This document shows positions 8,575-15,881 of a stretch of DNA of 64,000 nt, one piece after another (within the stretch, counting starts at the first letter, position 1; each line of letters starts with the position of its first letter). The DNA is from Bacillota bacterium (lineage in GTDB: Bacteria; Bacillota; Clostridia; Christensenellales; UMGS416). The position numbers and the translations under genes are program-made. The stretch covers positions 248,001-312,000 of the forward strand of contig JAEYRH010000003.1 in assembly GCA_023435705.1 (NCBI GenBank), in the 5' to 3' direction. The notes under the pieces are model-generated. The model ran no database searches. It worked only from the letters and a program-made list of their open reading frames with translations, and was not told the DNA's origin.

Positions 8575-8583
8575 TGGTATAAT
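8575..8583 (+). promoter_or_regulatory. Extended -10 promoter for ispE
   Basis: TGG-TATAAT (TGnTATAAT) lies about 30 bases upstream of the ispE ATG. The best -35 candidate, TTGTCT at 8553, has a long 19-base spacer. Confidence 0.5.
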
Positions 8584-8614
8584 CCCGGCATGACATCTTA
8601 ATTGAGGAGATATC

Positions 8615-9469
8615 ATGACTCAACGGATTACGCTGCAAGCCCCTGCCAAGCTGAACCTCACGCTGGACATCACCGGCATTGCTCCCAACGGCTATCACAC
8701 GCTGGATATGGTGATGCACACGGTGTCTCTCTGTGACACGGTGACAGTGGAGCCGGCGGATGAAATCAAGCTGGTCTGCCCCGATTGGCTGCCCAACGGC
8801 CCGAAGAACCTTGCATGGCGGGCGGTGGAGCTCTTGCGGGAGCACGCGGGGGTGAGGCGGGGGGCGCTGATCACCTTGGAAAAGCGCATCCCGGCTCAGG
8901 CCGGCATGGGTGGCGGCAGTGCTGATGCGGCGGCGGTGCTGAAGGGCATGAACGAGCTCTGGGGGCTGGGCCTGACCGTTGGTGAGTTGTGTAAAATTGG
9001 CCTTGCCCTGGGTTCTGATGTGCCATTTGCGGTGGCAGGCGGCACGGCGAGGGTCAGCGGAGTGGGGGAGGAGATCGAGCCGATCGTTGGAATTAAGCCA
9101 CTTTGGTTCCTGCTGGCAAAGCCTGATGGCGGTGTGGACACGGCGGAAGCCTACCGCTTGTATGATGAGCTTGGCGCGGCGGTCAGGCCGGACAATGACC
9201 GGCTGATTGATGCAATGCGGTGTGGAGATCTTCGGGGCATGGCGCGATTTGGCGGCAACGCACTGCAAAAAGCCGCCATCAAGTTGTTGCCTCCCGTCGG
9301 TGATTTGCTCAACCGGTTAGGCGAAACTGGTACTGCATATGCCGCGATGACAGGCAGCGGTGCAGCAGTGTTTGCTGTGTTTGAAACGGAAGGGGAGGCC
9401 CAAGCGGCTTGTGCGCAGCTGCACGGCGCTGCGTGGAAGGCAGTTGCCCGCTCATTGGATGTGATGTGA
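8615..9469 (+). CDS. ispE: 4-diphosphocytidyl-2-C-methyl-D-erythritol kinase
   Basis: 284 residues, GHMP kinase fold. It phosphorylates the 2-hydroxyl of CDP-methylerythritol in the non-mevalonate isoprenoid pathway. Landmarks: PAKLNLTLDI at about residue 10, GYHTLDMVMH near 28, the ATP-binding loop PAQAGMGGGSADAAA at about 91-105, and a C-terminal MTGSGAAVFAVF. RBS GAGGAG precedes the ATG. Its stop codon overlaps the start of the next gene by one base. No other MEP-pathway gene is in the window. Confidence 0.96.
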   Translation: MTQRITLQAPAKLNLTLDITGIAPNGYHTLDMVMHTVSLCDTVTVEPADEIKLVCPDWLPNGPKNLAWRAVELLREHAGVRRGALITLEKRIPAQAGMGGGSADAAAVLKGMNELWGLGLTVGELCKIGLALGSDVPFAVAGGTARVSGVGEEIEPIVGIKPLWFLLAKPDGGVDTAEAYRLYDELGAAVRPDNDRLIDAMRCGDLRGMARFGGNALQKAAIKLLPPVGDLLNRLGETGTAYAAMTGSGAAVFAVFETEGEAQAACAQLHGAAWKAVARSLDVM

Positions 9470-10029
9470 TGGAAGGATGTCTTATCATCCACCCGATGGA
9501 TTCCGTATGCGCGAGTGAAATCATGCAGTGGGCATATGATGGGCCTTATTCCCGGTATAACCTGGGCAGCGGAGACATGGATGAACTGCTGAACGGCTCC
9601 TATTTCGCTGCCTTTGACCATCTGGAGAAACTTATCGGCTTTTTTTGCTTCGGCATGGCTGCTCAAGTGCCTGCCGGCAATCGGCTCGGTCACTACTACG
9701 AGGATAGCCTGCTGGACATCGGTCTTGGTATGGCCCCTCCGTTATGCGGCCAAGGCAGGGGGCTCGCGTTTCTGCGGGATGGGATGAAATGGGCATATCA
9801 TAAATTCCGGCCAAAAGGATTCCGGCTCACGGTGGCTGCCTTTAACCACAGAGCGATACTCGTGTATGAACGGGCGGGATTTGAGAAGGCATCGCTGTTT
9901 GAATGCGACACCGGTGGGCAAGTGACTGAATTCTGGGTAATGCGGTGCCAAGAGTATAATCAGAAGGATCAACACACTGGATCATCCACCTCATATACCG
10001 TCGCGCCTACTAACCCCGGCCCGCCATAG
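9469..10029 (+). CDS. GNAT acetyltransferase, translationally coupled to ispE
   Basis: 186 residues from the ATG at 9469, which shares one base with the ispE stop (TGATG), implying translational coupling; the longer reading frame from 9409 lies inside ispE and was not used. GNAT motifs: LGMAPPLCGQGRGLAFLRDGM (acetyl-CoA loop region) and AFNHRAILVYERAGFEKA. The acceptor is unknown. The 3' end overlaps the convergent degV gene by about 60 bases, and the last 20 or so residues look unlike a GNAT core, so the tail may be drift past an older stop. Confidence 0.75.
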   Translation: MEGCLIIHPMDSVCASEIMQWAYDGPYSRYNLGSGDMDELLNGSYFAAFDHLEKLIGFFCFGMAAQVPAGNRLGHYYEDSLLDIGLGMAPPLCGQGRGLAFLRDGMKWAYHKFRPKGFRLTVAAFNHRAILVYERAGFEKASLFECDTGGQVTEFWVMRCQEYNQKDQHTGSSTSYTVAPTNPGPP

Positions 10030-10832
10030 ATGCTCAGAGCCGGACACAGGTGTGATACATAAGACTCACAGACTGTGGCAATTTTCTTAATGTTTTCCAG
10101 CAGCTCATTTGCGTCTTCCGCCGCAGCGGCATGCACCACAGCGATATTGATGCGCTTGCCGGCGTATTTTTCTTGAAAAGTCGAAACCATTTTCTGAACG
10201 GTTCGCTTGAAGCCCTTTGCTTTGGACACAGTGTGGCAGAGGCCATCCATGCCGAAGGTGATGATGGGTTTGATGTCCAGCAGGCTGCCCATGGCGCCTT
10301 CCACAAAGCCCAGCCTGCCGCCGCGCACCAGGAAATCCAGGTTTTTGATCACAAACATTGTGTCCATACGGCTGCGGATCTGCGTGACTCTCTCCACAAT
10401 GGCCTTGAGGTTACCGGATCGCTCGGCCTCACGGGCAGCTTCCAGCACCAGAAACCCCAGCGGCACAGAGACAGTGCTCGTATCCACCACCTCGATGCAC
10501 ATTCCCTCATATTGTTGGGCCAACAAGCGCACGAAGTTGCAGGAGCCGGACAGGCCGCCGGATATGGACAGATACACAGCGTCTGTATACCCCTCCGCTT
10601 TGAGACTGTCAAACACGGCATGCACATCATCCGCCAAAGGCAGCGTGGTTTTTGGCACTTCGTCAGCAAAGCGGTCGATCACCTGCTCGGCGGTGATGTC
10701 GATGCGGTCACGGTACTCATGAGTCTTATATACAATCCGCAGCGGCACAAACCGGATGCGGTGCTGCTCCAGAAGGCCATTGGGAAGGTCACAGGTGGAA
10801 TCGGTTACGATCGCGATTCTCCTGTCCGGCAT
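9969..10832 (-). CDS. DegV family fatty-acid-binding protein, copy A
   Basis: 287 residues starting with the DegV signature IAIVTDSTCDLP. Other features are YLSISGGLSGSCNFVRL (Ser/Gly loop that holds the fatty-acid carboxylate in the family) and RGGRLGFVEG. DegV/FakB proteins bind a fatty acid, present it to the kinase FakA, and hand on acyl-phosphate for phospholipid synthesis. The neighbour at 10884-11747 is a close paralogue. No fakA (DAK-like kinase) is in the window. The 3' end overlaps the convergent GNAT gene. Confidence 0.9.
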   Translation of the reverse strand: MPDRRIAIVTDSTCDLPNGLLEQHRIRFVPLRIVYKTHEYRDRIDITAEQVIDRFADEVPKTTLPLADDVHAVFDSLKAEGYTDAVYLSISGGLSGSCNFVRLLAQQYEGMCIEVVDTSTVSVPLGFLVLEAAREAERSGNLKAIVERVTQIRSRMDTMFVIKNLDFLVRGGRLGFVEGAMGSLLDIKPIITFGMDGLCHTVSKAKGFKRTVQKMVSTFQEKYAGKRINIAVVHAAAAEDANELLENIKKIATVCESYVSHLCPALSIYGGPGLVGATVYEVDDPVC

Positions 10833-10883
10833 GTTACCACCACTTTCTTACTTAAGGTTTATACCTTGGTTAGCGTAATCAGG

Positions 10884-11747
10884 TTATGCTTTTGATTCCA
10901 TGATTTCATAAGTGATGATCCCCAACAACCCCGGGCCTGTGTGGATGCCAAGCGCCGGGCTAACCTGTGTGACCAAGGATTCGCACACCGTCGCGAACTG
11001 CCGCACTTCATCCAGCAGGGCATTTGCCTCAGGCAGTGAGGAGCCATGCACAACGGCCACATTGATGCTCTTTCCGTTGTATTTCTCCTTGACCATAGAC
11101 AGCATCTTTTGCACAGAGTTCTTGAATCCGCGCACCTTCGCCATGGAGTGGTAAACGCCGTCCAGCCCTACGCCTATGATGGGCTTGAGGTCTATCAGCA
11201 TACCCAGTGTGCCTTCCACTTTGCCGATACGCCCGCCCTTTCTCAGATATTCCAGCGTTTTTATTACAAATAGGGCATCCATTCTGGAGCGAATTTTTTC
11301 AATCTTTGCAAGCACGGCTTGCGGGTCACCTGTGCGGTTGGCCTCCCGTGCGGCCTCCAGCACGAGGAAGCCAAGCCCCATGGACAGTGTGCGGGTGTCC
11401 ACCACTTCGATGTGGAAGCCGGTGTATTGCTGGACGAGAAGCCTTATGAGGTTGTATGAGCCGGATAACCCTGCTGAGATTGATAGATAGACCACATCGG
11501 TGTAGCCTTCCGCCATCAGGCCATCCAGAATTTCCATAACGTCCTGCGGGAGCGGCAGCGATGTCTTCGGCACCTCCTGCGCCAGCAGTTCATAAACCTT
11601 TTCGGCGGTGATCTCCACCCTGTCACGATATTCGCGGGTTTTGTACACAATGCGCAGTGGCACCACATGGATGTGGTTCTCCAGCAACAGGCTGTCCGGC
11701 AGGTCACAGCTGGAATCGGTTACAATCGCGATTTTGCGATTTGCCAT
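10884..11747 (-). CDS. DegV family fatty-acid-binding protein, copy B
   Basis: 287 residues, exactly the length of copy A and colinear with it: IAIVTDSSCDLP, YLSISAGLSGSYNLIRL and RKGGRIGKVEGTLG. The two are diverged throughout, so this is an old duplication. In Staphylococcus, FakB1 and FakB2 select different acyl chains; a similar division of labour is plausible here but not shown. It is divergent from the DUF1836 gene, and the 183-bp gap between them holds two inverted repeats that could be an operator. Confidence 0.9.
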   Translation of the reverse strand: MANRKIAIVTDSSCDLPDSLLLENHIHVVPLRIVYKTREYRDRVEITAEKVYELLAQEVPKTSLPLPQDVMEILDGLMAEGYTDVVYLSISAGLSGSYNLIRLLVQQYTGFHIEVVDTRTLSMGLGFLVLEAAREANRTGDPQAVLAKIEKIRSRMDALFVIKTLEYLRKGGRIGKVEGTLGMLIDLKPIIGVGLDGVYHSMAKVRGFKNSVQKMLSMVKEKYNGKSINVAVVHGSSLPEANALLDEVRQFATVCESLVTQVSPALGIHTGPGLLGIITYEIMESKA

Positions 11748-11765
11748 GGATTTTCCTCTATTCTC

Positions 11766-11832
11766 TTACGCAATTTGTATATTTGCGTAATGTGGTATTT
11801 AAAACTATATTATCGTCTCATAATACCACATT
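11766..11832. promoter_or_regulatory. Two inverted repeats between degV and DUF1836 gene
   Basis: TTACGCAA (11766-11773) pairs with TTGCGTAA (11783-11790), and AATGTGGTATT (11789-11799) with AATACCACATT (11822-11832). Both repeats are perfect and nearly adjoin. They lie in the divergent promoter region, so they are operator candidates. Confidence 0.55.
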
Positions 11833-11930
11833 CAACGGTCAGGTTCAAGTTGAGACACCGCCATTTCCTGTTAATAATTGAAATATGGTTTTGATTACAA
11901 TATAATAGCTTGTGAGGAGTGTTATCATTC

Positions 11931-12542
11931 ATGGATCATAAAGACAAAATCCTCGAACTGGCCGAATCAGCGTTTGAATGGAACCTCATCCAGCTCAAGG
12001 ACATTCCCCGCATCCCTTTGTATATGGAGCAGCTCACATCCTTCTTTGATGAAGCGCTGGCAGGAGCCCGCCGGGATGAGGCTGATAAAATCCTCACCAA
12101 GACCATGATCAACAACTACACCAAGGAAGGCACGCTGCCCCGGCCAAACGGCAAGAAATACAGCCGTGAACATATGATCAGGCTCATGTATATCTTCATG
12201 CTCAAACAGGTGCTGAGCCTGCAGGACATTAAGCGTATGTTTGACCTGATGGAGTCGGACAACAACATCGAAACGATCTATGGCACCTATCTGGAGATGG
12301 TGGGAGATTACCGCGAGCAACATCTTGAAAACCTCAAAGCCAGAATGGCTAATGTGGAATCCAAACTTGTGGAAAAGGGCATCTATACCGACGAGAATTT
12401 CGAGATGATGCTGATGCTGCTCACGATCACTGAGGCCACTGCGGGCAAGATGCTCGTGTGGCGCATACTGGACCAGCTTTCCGAGCAGCTTCAGCTGGAG
12501 AAGGAAGCGGCCAAAGACAGAGAAAAGGAAACCAGGAAATAG
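11931..12542 (+). CDS. DUF1836 protein, MerR-like helix-turn-helix
   Basis: 203 residues from the ATG at 11931; a GTG at 11919 overlaps the GAGGAG site and is unlikely. The segment MINNYTKEGTLPRPNGKKYSREH followed by LMYIFMLKQVLSLQDIKRM (about 50-100) is the MerR-like DNA-binding region typical of DUF1836. The C-terminal half is helical and charged. The family is uncharacterised and presumed regulatory. It is divergent from the degV pair and three bases upstream of smpB, with which it shares a transcript. It could control the degV genes through the inverted repeats; that is inference. Confidence 0.75.
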   Translation: MDHKDKILELAESAFEWNLIQLKDIPRIPLYMEQLTSFFDEALAGARRDEADKILTKTMINNYTKEGTLPRPNGKKYSREHMIRLMYIFMLKQVLSLQDIKRMFDLMESDNNIETIYGTYLEMVGDYREQHLENLKARMANVESKLVEKGIYTDENFEMMLMLLTITEATAGKMLVWRILDQLSEQLQLEKEAAKDREKETRK

Positions 12543-12544
12543 CA

Positions 12545-13012
12545 ATGGCGGAACATCTGGAAAAAACCTTGGTGCACAACCGGCGGGCGCGCCATGAATA
12601 TTTCTTCGAGGAGCTCTTCGAGACCGGCATCGAGCTGTCTGGCACCGAGGTGAAGGCACTGCGCCTTGGCCAGGCCAACATGGGTGACAGTTACGCTCAG
12701 GTGAAAGACGGCGAGCTGTGGCTCCACAGCATGCACATTAGCCCATATGAAAAGGGCAACATTTACAACCGCGAGCCTTTGCGCAGCCGCAAGCTGCTGA
12801 TGCACAAGCGGGAGATCCGCCGCCTGGGCGGGCAGGTGCAGAAGCAGGGCTATTCGTTGATCCCGGTGAGGTTGTATTTGAAAGCCAACCGCGTGAAGGT
12901 GGAGCTTGCGCTGGCAAAGGGTAAAAAGCTTTATGACAAGCGCGAGGACGATGCGGATCGCGATGCCAAGAGGGATATGGAGCGGGCGCTCGCGCGGCGA
13001 AATGACGGATAA
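12545..13012 (+). CDS. smpB: SsrA-binding protein SmpB
   Basis: 155 residues from the ATG at 12545. It binds tmRNA and guides it to stalled ribosomes for trans-translation. Typical sequence: NRRARHEYFFEELFETGIELSGTEVKALR, GDSYAQV, HSMHISPYEKGN, and a basic tail KLYDKREDDADRDAKRDMERA. The gene directly follows DUF1836. The tmRNA gene ssrA, often a neighbour, was looked for in the 225-bp downstream gap and not found. Followed by a terminator hairpin. Confidence 0.97.
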   Translation: MAEHLEKTLVHNRRARHEYFFEELFETGIELSGTEVKALRLGQANMGDSYAQVKDGELWLHSMHISPYEKGNIYNREPLRSRKLLMHKREIRRLGGQVQKQGYSLIPVRLYLKANRVKVELALAKGKKLYDKREDDADRDAKRDMERALARRNDG

Positions 13013-13027
13013 ACTCAGACTTCCATG

Positions 13028-13053
13028 ACAGGGCGGTTCCACGAACCGCCCGT
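13028..13053 (+). terminator. Terminator after smpB
   Basis: GGCGGTTC and GAACCGCC form an eight-pair stem with a CAC loop, followed by a modest T-containing tract (GTTGCATTTC). The weak T run lowers confidence. Confidence 0.5.
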
Positions 13054-13125
13054 TGCATTTCATTGATTGAAATTGTTCATCAAAGATACATCTCGCGAAT
13101 CCTTGGGTGTTTCCCTAATTTACTC

Positions 13126-13154
13126 TTGTATTCATTTATATTCTCCGATATAAT
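13126..13154 (+). promoter_or_regulatory. trpB2 promoter
   Basis: TTGTAT (13126-13131) and TATAAT (13149-13154) with a 17-base spacer, about 85 bases upstream of trpB2. Confidence 0.75.
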
Positions 13155-13162
13155 ATTCACTA

Positions 13163-13206
13163 CCCCATGAAAGGCGAAGCTCCGCATAGGCGGCGCTTGC
13201 CAGGGG
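13163..13206 (+). promoter_or_regulatory. Structured 5' leader of trpB2
   Basis: Right after the predicted transcription start: CCCC pairs with GGGG (13203-13206), and inside it GGC(G)AAGC-t-CCGC pairs with GCGG-c-GCTTGCC around an ATAG tetraloop. The long near-perfect hairpin is closed by a second helix with an ATGAAA bulge. It matches no riboswitch class I can recognise and lacks runs of Trp codons. Confidence 0.5.
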
Positions 13207-13237
13207 AAAATGAGATGAGCAGAGGAGAGCTGAGACC

Positions 13238-14605
13238 ATGTCTAAAAACCAGATTCCCAATGTCACCTATTTAACCGAAGACGAACTTCCCAGAAATTAT
13301 TACAACATCGTGGCCGACATGCCCAATAAACCCCAGCCGCCGCTGAATCCTGCGACGATGCAGCCGATCGGGCCAGAGGATCTTGCCGCCATCTTTCCAA
13401 TGGGCCTGATCGAGCAGCTGGTTACGCCGGAGCGCTACGTGCCCATCCCCGACGAGGTGCTGGAAGCCTATAAGACCTATCGCCCCTCGCCGCTGATTCG
13501 TGCCTACCGCCTGGAGAAGGCGCTTGGCACGCCGGCGCACATCTACTACAAGTATGAAGGCGTTTCCCCCAGCGGCAGCCACAAATTGAACTCGGCATTG
13601 CCACAGGTGTATTACAACAAAAAGGCCGGCATCAAGCGGCTCACCACTGAGACCGGTGCCGGCCAATGGGGCACAGCGCTCTCTATCGCCTGCAAGATGA
13701 TGGATTTGCCCTGCGAGGTCTATATGGTGAAGTGCTCTGCCCAGCAGAAGCCTTACCGCAAGCTCATCATGGAGACCTATGGCGCCAAGGTTTATGAAAG
13801 CCCCACAAACCTCACCAATACTGGCCGAGCCATCCTGGCTGAAGACCCGGAATGCACCGGCAGCCTGGGCATCGCGATCTCAGAGGCGGTGGAAGTTGCA
13901 GCGACCAATGCTGACACGAATTATTCTCTGGGCAGCGTGCTCGACTTTGTGTGCCTGCACCAGACGATCATCGGCCAGGAGGCCATCAAGCAGATGGAAA
14001 AGGTGGGGGAATACCCCGATGTCGTGATTGCCTGCTGCGGTGGCGGCAGCAACTTTGCTGGCATTTCGTTCCCCTTCCTGAAGGAAAAGCTGGAGGGGAA
14101 GCGTGACACCCGCTTCATCGCCGTGGAGCCCACTGCCTGCCCCACATTGACCCGTGGCACCTATGCCTACGACTTTGGCGACACCGGCAAGCTCACGCCC
14201 ATGGTGCAGATGTATACGCTGGGCAATGGGTTCCTGCCCGAGAGCATCCATGCCGGCGGCCTGCGGTATCATGGTGATTCGGGCCTGGTCAGCCAGCTGT
14301 ACCACGAGGGATATATCGAAGCTGTCGCGGTGGATCAAAACCCTGTGTTTGAGGCGGCTACGTTCTTCGCCCACCACGAGGCGATCCTGCCGGCTCCCGA
14401 ATCGTCCCACGCGATCCGCGCTGCCATCGACGAGGCGCTGAAGTGCAAGGAAACCGGTGAGGAAAAGGTGATCCTCTTCAACCTGAGCGGCCACGGTTAT
14501 TTCGACCTGGCAGCCTATGACATGTACAACAGCGGCAAACTCAAGGATATCCCGCTTTCCGAGCAGACGTTGAATGACGGGTTGGCGACGATCCCACAGG
14601 TTTGA
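13238..14605 (+). CDS. trpB: TrpB-like pyridoxal-phosphate enzyme (TrpB2 type)
   Basis: 455 residues, longer than the roughly 400 of classic TrpB, with the N-terminal extension typical of TrpB2. PLP-binding lysine Lys116 is in SPSGSHKLNSA, and the phosphate-binding turn is CCGGGSNF. The family condenses indole with L-serine to tryptophan, often acting as an indole salvage enzyme. No trpA or other trp gene is nearby, which fits a salvage role. RBS GAGGAG precedes the ATG. It has its own promoter, a structured leader and a terminator. Confidence 0.92.
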   Translation: MSKNQIPNVTYLTEDELPRNYYNIVADMPNKPQPPLNPATMQPIGPEDLAAIFPMGLIEQLVTPERYVPIPDEVLEAYKTYRPSPLIRAYRLEKALGTPAHIYYKYEGVSPSGSHKLNSALPQVYYNKKAGIKRLTTETGAGQWGTALSIACKMMDLPCEVYMVKCSAQQKPYRKLIMETYGAKVYESPTNLTNTGRAILAEDPECTGSLGIAISEAVEVAATNADTNYSLGSVLDFVCLHQTIIGQEAIKQMEKVGEYPDVVIACCGGGSNFAGISFPFLKEKLEGKRDTRFIAVEPTACPTLTRGTYAYDFGDTGKLTPMVQMYTLGNGFLPESIHAGGLRYHGDSGLVSQLYHEGYIEAVAVDQNPVFEAATFFAHHEAILPAPESSHAIRAAIDEALKCKETGEEKVILFNLSGHGYFDLAAYDMYNSGKLKDIPLSEQTLNDGLATIPQV

Positions 14606-14628
14606 TTCAGAGTTTCAACCAGACGTTG

Positions 14629-14666
14629 TGGCAGGGGTGCGGTAAGATGGGCCCCTGCCATTTTTG
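14629..14666 (+). terminator. Terminator after trpB2
   Basis: TGGCAGGGG (14629-14637) pairs with CCCCTGCCA (14652-14660), followed by TTTTTGTG. Confidence 0.85.
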
Positions 14667-14740
14667 TGATTATGCTTCTTCCCGGTATGCCAAAATGGCC
14701 CCAACCATTGTTGGAGCCACTTCAATCCGTATGATGGGAT

Positions 14741-14998
14741 TTATGCCTTCGCGAGTTGTTTGGCAAGCCGCGCCTTTTTGCGGTTGGCAGCGTTCTTGTG
14801 GATCACACCCTTGGAGGCAGCCCTGTCCACGGCGCTGGCGGCATTGGCAAGCATGACATTGGCATTGGCGTCTTTATTGGCGACAGCGGCGTCAAATTTC
14901 TTCAGCACCGTCTTGACACCAGACTTCACGATGCGGTTGCGTAGATTGTTCCTCTCGCCAACGAGCACCCTCTTTTCTGCGGACTTGATGTTCGGCAA
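14741..14998 (-). CDS. rpsT: 30S ribosomal protein S20, TTG start
   Basis: 85 residues beginning PNIKSAEKRVLVGERN, the conserved S20 N-terminus, after the initiator. The start is the TTG at 14998: AAAGGAGGTGAG lies at proper spacing, no ATG is available at the conserved N-terminus, and the longer frame from 15121 runs through non-conserved sequence. S20 binds 16S rRNA helices early in 30S assembly. Lys/Arg/Ala-rich throughout (RNRIVKSGVKTVLKKF, HKNAANRKKARLAKQL). In E. coli rpsT also uses UUG and is autoregulated in translation, so the rare start may be functional here. Confidence 0.95.
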   Translation of the reverse strand: MPNIKSAEKRVLVGERNNLRNRIVKSGVKTVLKKFDAAVANKDANANVMLANAASAVDRAASKGVIHKNAANRKKARLAKQLAKA

Positions 14999-15228
14999 GA
15001 ATCTCACCTCCTTTGGGTTTTGTTGCAAGCTGTGATATTTTAGCATGATATTGGGCTCTATGCAAGCAAATATCGAGAAAATTTGGTTTAACGGTGCAAA
15101 ATAAAGGCACATGGCAAACAAGTGGAAAATCCGGGCAATGGGATCGTTTCCTTTTAGCTGCTGGTGTGTATAATGGTATCAAAATTTCATTACGCAATCA
15201 TTCATCATTCATAGGAGGGTTCTCATCT

Positions 15229-15741
15229 ATGCAAGGTAAGCTGACAAGGAAACTGGTGTTGAGTGGGCTCTTTGCCGCGCTGATCTGCGTGGTGACATTG
15301 TTTGTTAAGTTCCCGGTGCCGGGGCCTTCCGGCGCTTATGTGAACGCTGGAGACGGTGTAATCTATGCTTCGGCGTTGGCGCTGGGCGGGCCATGGGCTG
15401 CCGCAGCTGCCGGTATCGGTTCAATGCTCGCGGACTTCTTGGTTGGGTATCCCATCTATGCTCCGGCAACGCTGATCATCAAAGGGTTGATGGGTCTGGT
15501 GGTTGGCGCGGCGCTGCATGGCCGCAAAGCAGGCTTTGCCCGGATGCTGCTGTTTATGGTGCTGGGCTCGGTGATGATGACTGCGGGTTATGGTCTCTAT
15601 GAGCTGATTGTGTATGACTACACGGTGGCGCTGGCCAACCTGCCCTATAACCTGATCCAGGCCGGTGGTGGCGTGGCCATCGGGTTGTTGCTGGCCCTGG
15701 TGGTGAAGCGGGTGGTCCCGGATTCTTGGATTGATGCCTAA
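15229..15741 (+). CDS. ECF transporter S component
   Basis: 170 residues from the ATG at 15229, which has AGGAGGG upstream. About five to six membrane segments. The pattern NAGDGVIYASALALGGPWAAAAAGIGSMLADFL matches S components of energy-coupling-factor vitamin transporters (HmpT/riboflavin-type family). Such proteins bind the vitamin and dock on a shared EcfT-EcfA-EcfA' module, which is not in this window. The substrate cannot be told from sequence, and no riboswitch was recognised in the leader. A strong terminator follows. Confidence 0.82.
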   Translation: MQGKLTRKLVLSGLFAALICVVTLFVKFPVPGPSGAYVNAGDGVIYASALALGGPWAAAAAGIGSMLADFLVGYPIYAPATLIIKGLMGLVVGAALHGRKAGFARMLLFMVLGSVMMTAGYGLYELIVYDYTVALANLPYNLIQAGGGVAIGLLLALVVKRVVPDSWIDA

Positions 15742-15766
15742 CAGGAAGAGTTAAAGGATCGAACAC

Positions 15767-15803
15767 AGCCCGGTAGCCGGTCTCGGTTTACCGGGCTTTT
15801 CAT
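15767..15803 (+). terminator. Terminator after the ECF S component gene
   Basis: AGCCCGGTA (15767-15775) pairs with TACCGGGCT (15789-15797), followed by TTTCATTT. Confidence 0.8.
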
Positions 15804-15881
15804 TTATGTTACAATCCAATTACCACTATGGAACAATTTAGCATTCTCCTGAGTCCAATGCAATGAATGGGGTGGGGAGAT

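Noticed and set aside
9969..11747. Assembly duplication as the reason for two degV genes.
   Set aside because: The two copies differ at many positions in both DNA and protein, so they are true paralogues.
13013..13237. Possible tmRNA (ssrA) gene next to smpB.
   Set aside because: The gap is too short for tmRNA and lacks a tRNA-like acceptor stem, CCA end or an ANDNYALAA-type tag frame; it holds a terminator, promoter and the trpB2 leader.
13238..14605. Classic tryptophan operon gene regulated by a T-box or Trp attenuator.
   Set aside because: No T-box sequence, no leader peptide with Trp codons and no other trp genes are present; the protein is of the TrpB2 type.
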